This document shows positions 1 through 9,683 of a stretch of DNA of 12,945 nucleotides, piece after piece. The DNA comes from Leucogyrophana mollusca. Its lineage: Eukaryota; Basidiomycota; Agaricomycetes; Boletales. A program made the translations under genes and the position numbers. How positions within the stretch are numbered: the first letter of the stretch is position 1; each line of letters begins with the position of its first letter. The notes under the pieces were generated by a model, which saw nothing but the letters and a program-made list of their open reading frames with translations, made no database searches and was not told the origin of the DNA. The stretch covers positions 1 through 12,945 of the forward strand of contig MU266812.1 of assembly GCA_021014945.1 (NCBI GenBank), written 5' to 3'.

Positions 1-86
1 CCGTCCTCCGCCGCATGCGCTCTAAAGTGCGGCTTCCCCGCTGGCGAACATCGGTTCCTCCGACGAGACATCTTCCGTCATCATAG

Positions 87-354
87 GCATCCCCGGCGAC
101 GAACACGCAGTCCGAAGTGGCACTGTGATGAGAGTCGACACCGTCCCTTTCCCGCCAATGCGCTTCGGATGCTCGAATGGTAAGACGTGACCTACTCGCG
201 GCGCCGAAGCACGTTCGACAAGGACTGCCTTCGGTGGAAGAACAGCTCGCGTTCCCATTCCTTCCATTGACGATCGTAGCCACCGCTGCCTCCACCTACT
301 TCCAATCCTAGCTCCTGCGGCCGACGCCTTATACTCACATTGCACTATTGTAAG
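87..354. repeat. 292-nt-class repeat, copy A (internally shortened)
   Basis: The stretch aligns by eye along its whole length with 11221-11512 and 11513-11805. Shared landmarks are the CCGTCCCTTTCCCGCC stretch, the AAGGACTGCCTT stretch, CATTCCTTCCATT, and GCCTTATACTCAC followed about 20 nt later by the ATG at the unit boundary (355-357). Copy A lacks about 24 nt near 280, which accounts for its 268-nt length. No long conserved reading frame runs through all copies, so it looks non-coding. It sits downstream of the intact NLR gene, as copies B and C sit downstream of the truncated one. Confidence 0.75.
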
Positions 355-530
355 ATGCCTCCGCCGCGACCACGGCCGTCCCGAGACGATAGCAACCAAG
401 ATTCCACCTGCCACCCTAGTTGAAGTCTGTGGTGGGGGTGTAGGAGTCTACTCGTGGTTCTATCCGCCATGCCTCAGAAACCACTCGACCCGGCGACATC
501 AATACAAAACCGCACATCTCCACAAATCAA
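355..530. repeat. 3' flank shared with the partial NLR copy
   Basis: This stretch matches 11806–11970 by eye, including GCCAAGATTCC-like, TCTACTCGTGGTTCTATCCG and ATCAATACA blocks. It continues the duplication from repeat copy A toward the NLR gene. After about 530 the match is lost and resumes only at about 1140, immediately next to the NLR stop codon. An 81-residue plus-strand open frame starting at 454 overlaps it but looks like low-complexity filler rather than a gene. Confidence 0.65.
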
Positions 531-1139
531 ACATTCGCGCACATCGCGATACAGAGCTTCGTCATCGCAAACCAGGCCTCCATCACCACGAACCAGGCCG
601 TCATTATTGCAGATAGAACCTCGTCACTGCAGTCAGACCTCGTCGTCGAAACTCAGATCTTCGATCACCACAGATGCGAGCGAGACATTCGATCATTAAT
701 CACTCGCTACCTGCAGTCCCGCCCGTGAGCTGACAGTCGCTGCCCTTGGCCCCCCCACTATTCACCTGCCATACTTATACGCTATCTTTGTCCCCAAAGC
801 ACGCCTCGTATATAGAGCTCTCAGACAATGCTCCTATATCGCTCTTGCTGCCACCTCCACGAGTTTCCACGTGATGGAGTTAGGCTCGCTGTTATCTATG
901 CCGGTAGTTAAGGCACACCGTTTTGGGGGGTCCAAGAGTATGTGTAAATAAACAAAGAAGCAATGGCTCACTAACGACAACGTATATGAATCCGCACTGT
1001 TCAGCGTCACAGGTCATTCAACACAAAGGGGGGAAATTGGAGTCCAATTCGGAGTGACATCCAACTAAGGACGATAACTGAGAACCTACATCTGCAAACC
1101 CAAAGCCAGAGTTTTCACCGGCTCGTATGTAAATCGCAG
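531..1139. other. about 610 nt beside the intact NLR gene, absent from the second copy; no gene seen
   Basis: Between 530 and 1140 no gene is recognised. The second copy of the locus passes straight from the equivalent of 530 to the equivalent of 1140 (about 11970 to 11981). The stretch is therefore either an insertion here or a deletion there. It begins with a degenerate minisatellite and includes part of the NLR 3' untranslated region. I saw no terminal inverted repeats or clear target-site duplication. Confidence 0.5.
558..682. repeat. degenerate minisatellite of about 20 nt, roughly six units
   Basis: Consecutive units can be lined up as tcgtcatcgcaaaccaggcc, tccatcaccacgaaccaggc(c), gtcattattgcagatagaac(c), tcgtcactgcagtcagacc, tcgtcgtcgaaactcagatc and ttcgatcaccacagatgcga. 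They vary between 19 and 21 nt and are strongly diverged, so an encoded repeat protein is unlikely. Confidence 0.5.
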
Positions 1140-1148
1140 CGGTGTGTC

Positions 1149-4100
1149 CTACATATATGCGACAGCTCGAAGAAATTCGACCTCATCATCAGTGTCACAG
1201 ATGTGCACACCACCCTCCCTCCACCCTCGCGCAACCTGAGGAACCGTCAGGTAGTCTGACATGTCCAGGACTATAGGTGCACTACCCTCGCCCGATGCAC
1301 GTTCGAGAACCAAGCGACCATGCCGACGCGCTGTCAAAAGCTTCACCGCTCGCATCTCATCAGGCAACCAAAGTAGCCGCTCCCCGTCTTCTCCTATGAG
1401 CCACCCATCATTCTTGCAGGCAAACCGATGTAAGGAGGTGTGAAACTGACCGGAGAGAGGAAATAGTGAGTTGTGTGGGAAACTGGAGGTTGATTCCAGT
1501 CGTCTTTGGGTAAGGTGCGGGAGTTCTCCAAGGTGCCAGACGCGGATATCGCCATGTGTGAATAGGGCAACGAGTCGACTGCAGTCCGAACGAAAGAGTA
1601 TCGAGTCTGTATGTACTCCATAATACTCTGATGTGAGCAAGCACATGCACGATCCATCGCTCACATCAGTTATCTCAACTGAAGGTGTGTTTTCTAGGTG
1701 GTCGTACCGCCGTTGTACAACATAACGACTATCTGAGGAGAAGATAGCACCATCGCTCCTTTGCAGGTCGAAACTTTTGTGAATTTGAGTCGATGACGTC
1801 GCGGTGTCCACGAGATAAAGTCTGTTGTTGAAAAGTAGCTGAGAGCCGTCGGGGGATAGTAGTGATTTAGAGTATAACCATGGCTCAGCGAGGACAGTGT
1901 TGGGTCTATTTGACGGACTCGCGCTCGTGTCCCATATTTGTACATCACGTTCCCCAATTAAGAGGATCTTTGTATGACTGCCAAGGAAGGCGGCCGATTT
2001 CAACTCGCGCGCGTTTGAATGGCCACCAGAGGATATCATCACGAGATCGCCGTCAACAAGCCCCCATATCCCGGCGCTTCTTTCACCGATGCAGACGATG
2101 TGATTAGCCAGCGGCGAGAACGCGAGATAAATGATGTCGCCAAGGTCCTTCGAAGACAGCTCATTGATAGTCCCTGTGGTCTTGTCCCACACTTGGACGG
2201 TGTCTCCTCTTATTACCCAGGCGACTCTCTGCCCATCGTTGGAAAAGGCAGGAACGGTGATCGACGAATCGCGGATGGTCGCTAAATCCAGCTGATGAGC
2301 ACCGGTTTCCATATCGAAAATGGCAAGTGTGTGATCCTGGTGGGCGGAAGCACTTGTCTTGCCGTCTGAAGAGTATGCAATCACAGGAGAATTCTTTGTC
2401 CGACGGGACCTTGACCAGATGGGAGTGGCTTGTAGTGCGATGGGTGCTGGATGAAAGGTGTTCAGATGAGACAAAAAGACAAGATGACTGACTCTGACAC
2501 GCACGGAGTTCAGATGAAAAGGGTGTTTGCATGCCAGTGCTAAGTTCGATAGCTACTCCTCCGATAGATTCATCGAAAAAAACAGCTTGTGCTTCGTTTG
2601 AGGACATTACAACGCGTTCCGCTGTTTCGACGTCGGAATAATTGGGGTGTATCCACAGAAGTAGTGATCCGGTATCCGCTTTGAATAGTTTCAAGGTACA
2701 CCCGCCCCCCAACAAATGTGAAAACACAAGAACCCGACATCCGCTCTCTGAGTTCACGAATGCAAGCTGTGGTGAATCGTGCATGGAAAATGGCCACTTC
2801 TTTTTCCAAGCAAGACACTGCCTTCGCATATCCCACAGGTAGACCATTCGGCGAGACGATGCTGCAAGCCACATCCCGTCACTGGAGAACACAAGATCGG
2901 TGATTTTGTTGTCACCAAGCAATCCTTGGGCCATGGGGCAGGCCAACGAAAGCTCATATTGGCCACAAATTTGAATGATGGCCATATGGTGGACAGTGAC
3001 GAAACTATCCTTGACTGGAGACCAGGCCACCTCGACGACTGACCCGTTTAAACTCGAAGTCGACGTATTCATAACTTGACCCGTGATGCCATCCAGTAGC
3101 CCTATATTGCCAGATTCTGATACGCATGTGATTTGGGTGGCATCCCTTGAGAGTTCTGCCCAACGCCAATGGTTGTCAGGCAGATCACATGTCCTCGACG
3201 GTGATGTCATGATGTCCACCATCCCAATGCCAGCTTCCCTGGAGAGGTATACAACGCTTCTTCCGTCAGCGCACAGGTATAGAGCGTTGATATACCTGGC
3301 GGCCACCACAGTTTGAGTGGTGCAAAGTTTACGTCCTGAAGCTACATCCCAAAGATGCATCCTCCCGTCATCCGATGCGGCGACCAAACTGGTATTGTTT
3401 GGTGATATGGCAATTGACACCGTGGTACCGCCCACCCCATACAGCCTCTGCTTGAGGTTGTTAGTGGCTGGATTCCAGACCAAAAGGTCACCGCTTGAAG
3501 ACCCAGTGGCAACCAAAGAGCCAGCTGGCGAAAAAGAGACAGGGTGCTTTGCGTGTTCCATCATGAAGGACGTACATGGCCATGTGGCAGCACCTAAGGC
3601 CATAACTTTGCCCTCGCTTGTAGTTAGGAGGGCATGTTCGCCAGTGGGGGACAGTTCGAAGTGCTTTATATATGGGGTTTGCTGCGTCATGGGTTTCGCC
3701 AACGGTGCAATATCCCATACAGTCACTGAGGTTGTGTCCCACGCGGAGATTATGATCCTTTGCCTGCTAGCTCTGTGGAACCCAACGTCACGTAGGGGAA
3801 CCTGGAGGGCACCAGTATGTGTCATCGTCTCCATGTCCCAGATGTCAAAGGTTGCCTCCGAACGGGACATATCAAAAAACAGAAGACTGCCGATAGACCA
3901 AAACAGCAAGCCCCAAGTGACCTGTGTTTGCCTTGACATCAACTGCTCGCCGGTGCTAGCACTGTATACATCGACGACTGAGGTTGTCCGCAGAGAATCA
4001 GGTCTTATATCTCCCCGATCTCTCGTTGCCAGCCACTGTCCACAAGGAGACATGAGGATGTGAAAGTGTTCGGGGATGGGGATACCAATGAGGGCACCAG

Positions 4101-7100
4101 TCTCGGTGTTAAACACTCTGATCTCTCCCCCAAGGAGCTGGCATGCGACCCTTCGCACTTGACTGCGAGCTGGGAATGATGCGTCCAGAAGACCGATCGA
4201 TCGAGCGTATGGCGGGGTATTATCCATTCCGGTAAGCGCGTCCAATATTAAGCAGTGTACCGTCTCTCCTTTGTTCAGAATGTATCGACCATGAAGCGAT
4301 GACGAATCTCCAACTTCATAGCTCTCCACCGATTCCCCAGTGAGGTAGTTCCAGACCTCAACATACCTCCTGACGTCCCCACGCATGAAAACAACATGAT
4401 CATCAACGAGAGAGATATTTCCTGCATCGGGGTATTTCCAGTGATGCCCAAATGGGCCACCCACAGCTTTGTACTCCACGGTGTCCCATACGAAAATAAC
4501 ACCATCTTGGTCTACAGATGCCACTCTTGTGCCATCGTCTGAGAAGCATGTGTCACAGATGGATGACTGATGGCCAATCAAAGGCTCCCCAGTGGGATTA
4601 CATGTATTGAGGTCCCATAATCGTAAGGTTGTGTAATCATGGACGCATGTGAAACGAGAGCCATCGCATGAAATTTCGGGGTGGCAGGTCGCCCCGAGAA
4701 CAGGGAGAGTGATCAACGGTGACGGGGATTCAGGAAGATCGGTAAGCATTTTAGGTATTTGCGTCAGTGCGGGAGCGAATAGCTTGAAGATGGAGCTATG
4801 GCGAGGGGTGAAAGGGATTGCGGATGCATATATATGCGCAGCATTGCACCTGATAGGCTCGAAGAACTGCCGCACGAAGCGATCGGCATCCTTGAGCAAC
4901 AGGAGTACTTCATCGGACTGCAAGTGGTGCTAAAAGCAGAACGTGAGCCGAGGTAAGAGCTTATCGTTCATGCGAGCCTCTCTACCTCAAACCAAGGTAT
5001 GATCCGGTTAAAAACGATCAGAATACTGCCTGCATCACCCCACAAGCTCATCACTTCGAACCAGTGCAGTAGATGCGTCGACAACCAGTCCTTGGCCGCC
5101 TGGAACAACTCCCGGTCCTCAGTGGTGACGTCGGCCAGATGTAGGTGCCAGTACAGGCATCCGTATCGAACGTGCTCGGGCACATTGTCCTCCAGACGCT
5201 GGGAGAGATCTTTGATGTCCCGATTCATCTTCGTGGGGTCATTGATACTGCAGATGTCACGCTTTAGCACCCGCATTGCGTCGAAACACCGAGAAGCCAG
5301 GAACCGACTGAACAGCTCCTTGTCGATGTAAAAGCGAGAGTCGGTGCAGCGCGTCGGCGATGTGAAGAAGTCGAAAATGGATGCATGAAGCACTCGTACG
5401 TAGCCGTCCTCTTTGCGCAGCATGGACCCGAGTCGTGCAATGACGGAGCTGCACGTCGTGACCTCAAGTTGCGAGCCATCCGGGAGTAAAATGGAACGTT
5501 GCAAGATCCTGTCGTTGAGCCCAAGGAGCATGTCCAATCCTTGCTGGGTCAGAGGCGTTTTCGCAGTCACAATAGCGCCGATGATGTTGCGCAAGTTCGA
5601 TGTGCTGACGGATGAGGGCAGGTTTGCGGAGGCTTGCCGCAAGATGCCTGTGTACAAGGCATCGAGAGCACCTCCCTGCCCTGTTGGGTGAAGTATCTCA
5701 GTGGAGACCATATAGTGCAGGGCAACCTTTGGATCGTCGCTCCGAAAGATGAAATCGCAAGCGACTGACGCCCAGATAAATAACCCGTCGGCATGACGTG
5801 CCAGCTTAGCCTGCATATCAGGCTCCAACCAGTCAGATGGAAGGGCGTGGCGATCTGCGATCTCCAGCATCTGAGCGGCGATGTAGTCGAGGATGTCCCT
5901 TAATGTGCCATCGACACCGTCTATGGATGTCGACAGGCACCCGCGCTCCAGGTGATACCGAATATCCACTTCATATCGGCTGGCCAGAAGAAGCTTGACG
6001 AAAGGCGGAAAATTGGCCATCTCGTCCTTTATAGCCCCCAAGATATCACGACGATCTCGCTCGCTACCGCATTCATCCAGCGCGTCGATAACGATCACGA
6101 TGGGACCAGAGAAGGTGATCCGGCTCATAGGTTCGATGATATACCTCTGTAGCTGCTCTCGTGGAGAGAACTGCGTCATCTTCCCATGCGCTTTGACTGC
6201 AGCAAGAATATGGTCCTTGAGAGTGTTGGAGAAGGAAGCAAGTTGGTATGCGATGCTGCCAAAAAGAAACGCGGGCCCATTCCGACCGTCAACGTCGCGA
6301 TTGAAACGAAAGCTTGCGCCTAGACGTCCGACTTTGGTAAAACGCGCAGTCACCGTGTTTGCGACGGTCGATTTCCCCGTGCCGGCAACCCCATGCAGCC
6401 AGAACGCCCGCTTTCCACTCGGGTTTGCAACCCAGGCCATGATTTCGGAAAGAAGCCCATGCCGAGTACTTGGTAGGCAGATGCGATTGATGTCGCAACG
6501 TACCCCAGCGAGGTCGGTTCCAGGAAGATTTTCCAAGAGCATCGTTCGTTCTACAAGTGCGAGTCAAAAAGAGGGCTCCATTTCGATGTGAGCGACTTCA
6601 CACACCGAGGTCCTTTATGTCTTGCGACAAGGTCGACAGCTCAATGATGCCTTGCCGAATGTCCTTGAATATCCTCAGGGCGACCAACTCGGACCTCGAT
6701 TTAAACTGCTCCTTAAGCTCCTTGAAGGCAGTATTGTATTGGTCAATAGTCGAGTCGGTCGACGTGGTCAGAGAGTCCCTTAGCGCCCGCTCTGCGACAC
6801 CCTCAAAGTCAGATTCGTCTGAAGAAGAGGCACAAGCGAACTGACTAGCAAACCCCTTTCCGCAGTATTCCCTGACGAATAATGCACAGTCGTATATTTG
6901 CTTCATCATCTCGGAGACGATGGGGACCTGACACTCTTCAGTAACAGCCTTCGCGTCCTCCAGGAAAGACAACATGTCTGCCATCGTGGACCAAAGCTGC
7001 TGGACTTTTTGGTCGCGGTCCATTTGCGCGCCTATCGTCTGTCACAATCATGATGTCACTTCACGTCGGGGCAAGATGCAGTGTGCCGAGTACCTTCGGT

Positions 7101-8234
7101 ATGACACTGACCACACTCCAAGCGAGCGCAGCCCACGGGTGGACCTGCATAATTGTATCGGTCCAATCAGCTTTGCACCCGTCTTAGCTTATTCGAGTGC
7201 CCGCACCTCGGTGAGAACACCTCCTATATTCACCAATTTTTCGACGTATCCGAAGACCAGCGCGAATCCAGAGCAGCCTGTGACACCAGCGATAGCGTTT
7301 ACATCATCCATTATACCAGGAACGCTCCCGATAACCCGTCGGGTAGTCAACCCACTGACACTGCGATGGGCTTCGTCCACTGCTAAATTGGCTTCCTCTG
7401 GCGATTTCGCTGGACGATCCCCGGCTGACGAGGGCGACAAGTCTGCAGAAGGGTCGACATTCGCGCCTCGGGAGACCAGTTCCACCACTGCCACAGGGAT
7501 CTCTTGTTGGGGCCTCCTCGCAGGTCCTCCAGCTGACGAAGACGACTGGCCTGCAGATGCGTCAACGCCCACGTCCTGGGACGAGATTGGCGCAGATTCC
7601 CGGAGAGTAATGTGTTCGAAAGTTAAAGTAATCTCTCCTCGCGGGCTACCTTCCTTCTGTAGCTGAAAAGTGTTCTCTACGACCAAAAAAACAAAACTCA
7701 GACCCACAATCGGTGAAATGAGTGATCCAAAGCCCACCTGCGGCGTCACTGATATCTTTGATGGCAACGGACGTTTCGCCTCTCAGGGACGATCTGCCAC
7801 TACCCACCCGATCTATCACAGCTACGTGGAGGACCGCGGAATCTTGGATAGTTCTGCGAGAGCATGTAGCAGCGCCGGCGTTCAGCAGAGCATGGCAGCA
7901 CTGACGTTGTGGCGAGAACGTACAGCACAAGAGTCTCGTTCCACTCTGGATCGCTCCCCTGGCATTCCTTCGTCTTCCAGATGCGCTCACCAGCCGAAAC
8001 CTCCACAGAAAGCTTCGACGATCGGTGAAACGTACGACTTGGTATCCCCGACGCCCTCAACACTTCGGCGTTGAATGCTGTGAGTAATACAAGCGCATGA
8101 TGAATATCGAATCGACATACCGGTCAGAAGTATCTTTCTGGAACAGCATAACGCCACAGTTGAACCAGTTAATAGCAAAGAAGTCAAATACGAGCTATAA
8201 TCGAGGGAGCGATATACCTCTCAGTGGATCCCAT
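1149..8234 (-). CDS. C2–NACHT–WD40 NLR-like STAND ATPase, 10 exons, about 2181 aa
   Basis: Hand-built exons on the minus strand: 8234-8218, 8137-8121, 8077-7924, 7853-7738, 7676-7207, 7144-7094, 7038-6606, 6550-4986, 4929-2505, 2446-1149. All nine introns (80, 43, 70, 61, 62, 55, 55, 56, 58 nt) are GT..AG, and the total of 6546 nt stays in frame to TAG at 1149-1151. The start ATG (8234) has a purine at -3, G at +4 and an in-frame TGA at 8252-8250. Domains: C2 (about 8–124), low-complexity linker (125–205), helical region (225–419), NACHT with Walker A GVAGTGKST (473–481) and Walker B IVIVIDALDE (570–579), then about 24 degenerate WD-type blades (about 1015–2130). Family knowledge: NACHT proteins are STAND NTPases that oligomerise when a C-terminal sensor binds ligand; fungal ones act in allorecognition. 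No HET, protease, lipase or purine-phosphorylase effector is visible. The last acceptor could also be 2429 instead of 2447, which keeps frame. The least certain part is the two 17-nt first exons. Confidence 0.85.
7414..7564 (-). repeat. in-frame tandem duplication of 108 nt (36 aa) in the NLR linker
   Basis: Two imperfect copies offset by exactly 108 nt lie inside exon 5; compare gctgacgagggcgacaagtc at about 7424 with the matching stretch at about 7532. In the protein they are residues about 139–165 and 175–201, both of the form VD.SA..S.SSAG..PA..P. They are rich in Ser, Ala, Pro and Asp. The region is predicted by eye to be a disordered spacer between the C2 domain and the helical/NACHT part. 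The length is a multiple of three, so the duplication preserves frame. Confidence 0.7.
8121..8234 (-). other. 5' coding end: two 17-nt exons flanking an 80-nt intron
   Basis: Exon 1 (8234-8218) encodes MGSTE plus two bases. The intron 8217-8138 starts GTATAT and ends TTCCAG. Exon 2 (8137-8121) is 17 nt and is followed by a 43-nt intron (8120-8078, GTATGT..CACAG). Together they give MGSTERKILLTAFNAEVLRA, which runs into the first strand of the C2 domain. No ATG exists in the C2 frame between exon 3 and the in-frame TGA, so an upstream exon is required. The phases of both junctions fit exactly. This is inferred from splice consensus and frame only. Confidence 0.65.
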
Positions 8235-8470
8235 TCTAACAAGCCACCCTCAGTGGACAAGGTGGAGAGTACAGTATTAACAGAAGATGGTGGCTCAGAT
8301 GGATCCTCGTAGCTTGTGGCTTGCGACACTTTGAGTGACTGGCAGTGGGGAACAGGCAGTGCGCAGTGCCGTACTGGTACATCTTGACAGGCGCCCACCT
8401 GTGAATTTGATCGACCAATTGGGGTTCTCCATTCAGAAATAAACGTTAACGCCTTGAGCAACGACGGTAA
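8235..8470 (-). promoter_or_regulatory. putative upstream region of the NLR gene
   Basis: On the minus strand the bases just before the ATG contain a pyrimidine-rich patch (about 8270–8255). A CCAAT element lies within a perfect CCAATTGG palindrome at 8415–8422, roughly 185 nt upstream of the start codon. No clear TATA box is seen. The transcription start cannot be placed from sequence alone. The 88-residue open frame crossing this stretch is not supported as coding. Confidence 0.3.
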
Positions 8471-9226
8471 GTGGTAGAGGCTGCTTCGAAGAGTCAGCCC
8501 GAAGCATCAAGCAAAATCTCGTGGTCGGACACATCGAGTCAGGAGGTAGAAGACAACAGTCGTGTTTGAATTCGGAACTGTCCGACTGCGAGTAAGTAGT
8601 GGCTGTGGACACTGGAGGAGTTGACCAGCGCTAGCCAGCGCTGCTGTTTGCAAGCTGTCCCATGTGATGAGTCGGACTCTGTGCGAGTCACGGGAAACGG
8701 CATGGTTCTCGACTAATTTGACTCGCAGCCCAGTGATGATGGCAGGCTCTCGCTGTGATCCAACTATGTCCACATCGCACAGCCAGGTCAACAAGTCGAC
8801 TGGCTTCGAGGGCGACACGGATTGCATGACAGGCAGGTCGCCCCAGTCAGAATCTCCTGGCAGGGGACTCGATTCCAGGTCCACAATCGTCGAGCTTCAG
8901 GCCTCCCCATCGCGGCGATTGCACTAATTCAAGCTATGCCTTCCGTTTTGCGTGCCGCAGCCAGCTGCCGTCCAGGATCCCTAGAGGAGGCACTTGGGGA
9001 TGAAGTCATCCCGAGCCCCATTCGTTTCTCCGACCCATACAACGTCTTTGGAGGCGTTCTCGTCAAGCTATGCACGCAGATTTCAGCCTACTTAGCACTC
9101 AATTTCCTCGCGTTCAGTGTAAACCGGTCCTATCCTCAATTTTGATCAACATCGACGACTTAACATGACACATCCCCGTCGCCTGGCCACTCCAATGTGT
9201 GTTCTTTCCCCAGCTTGCTCTGTTAC
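8471..9226. other. no gene recognised; upstream intergenic DNA
   Basis: Several short open frames cross this stretch: minus 8884-8507, which lacks an ATG, and plus 8822-9145. None matches a family I know, and none connects to a neighbour by convincing splice sites. A short palindromic motif, agcgctagccagcgct, lies at about 8628–8643. Most of this probably separates the NLR gene from the next locus. Confidence 0.4.
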
Positions 9227-9523
9227 TTATCCGCTTGGACCGCTCGTGAAAGGCGTATCAGCACGCCAAGTTCTCATTTTTTGCATTGAGCCTCGGACGA
9301 ACGTCTTCGGGTTCTTGTTACCTCGCTGATATCGCTTCTCTGCCGCCCTCGTCCACAACGCATCGCATCCAGGTCTTACCCCCTCGCACCGCCACGCGTA
9401 ATTTAACGTTCGAAACGGAGTATACATATGAGCTATAAGATATATTCTCTCAGGCGCAAGTCCCGCCCGAAGACATTGTCGCACCATTCCCTCAAACTCC
9501 CGAGTCCCGTAGGCGCACAACAT
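9227..9523 (-). CDS. hypothetical small protein, unrecognised (98 aa from the first ATG)
   Basis: This open frame starts at an ATG at 9523-9521 and ends with TAA at 9229-9227; the open frame itself extends further upstream to about 9682 without an ATG. The N-terminal part (MLCAYGTREFEGMVRQCLRA and the following 25 residues) has the mixed helix and strand composition of a folded protein. The C-terminal part is basic (RAAEKRYQRGNKNPK). I do not recognise the family. It could be one exon of a larger gene, a remnant or chance. No flanking introns could be assigned. It is listed because it is the most protein-like frame in the 3-kb gap. Confidence 0.2.
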   Translation of the reverse strand: MLCAYGTREFEGMVRQCLRAGLAPERIYLIAHMYTPFRTLNYAWRCEGVRPGCDALWTRAAEKRYQRGNKNPKTFVRGSMQKMRTWRADTPFTSGPSG

Positions 9524-9683
9524 GCGGAACGGAAGCCGCGTCGGATGCTCGAGGTAACTCAGGTAACTGCCGAAGCATCCGGAGGCGTGGCGCAGGACCA
9601 ACCCCACCCGACGACGCTCGAGAAAGGCACACGCTCTGGATCGTCGAGGGCATGATCCGCTGAACCGTGCCCGAGGCCTCAAT

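Noticed and set aside
22..414. 130-codon minus-strand frame across repeat copy A
   Set aside because: Copies B and C do not preserve this frame, and the composition looks like chance in GC-rich DNA.
558..682. CRISPR-like array
   Set aside because: The units are contiguous, about 20 nt, strongly diverged and without spacers, and the DNA is fungal.
454..699. 81-codon plus-strand frame rich in Ser, Thr, Arg and Pro
   Set aside because: It is a translation of the degenerate minisatellite and part of the duplicated flank, and its counterpart near 11910 does not keep the frame.
2161..2504. Continuation of the long WD40 frame past 2505 to a stop at 2161
   Set aside because: After 2505 this frame loses all WD40 character (RRQDKCFRPPG...), while the other frame resumes it after a GTGCGT..CAG intron.
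3317..4063. 248-codon open frame on the plus strand
   Set aside because: It lies antisense within the long WD40 exon 4929–2505, and its translation has no recognisable domain. It is a shadow of the real gene.
6974..7666. 230-codon plus-strand open frame
   Set aside because: It is antisense to NLR exons 5–7. The apparent ADE-rich repeats in it are the mirror of the 108-nt duplication in the real frame.
7800..8063. Frameshift inside the C2 domain (two overlapping frames)
   Set aside because: A 70-nt intron (7923–7854) with GTACGT donor, CTGAAC branch-like site and CGCAG acceptor joins the frames exactly, so no mutation is needed.
8628..8643. Short palindrome agcgctagccagcgct
   Set aside because: It is isolated, with no paired elements or known binding-site context. 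It is probably chance.
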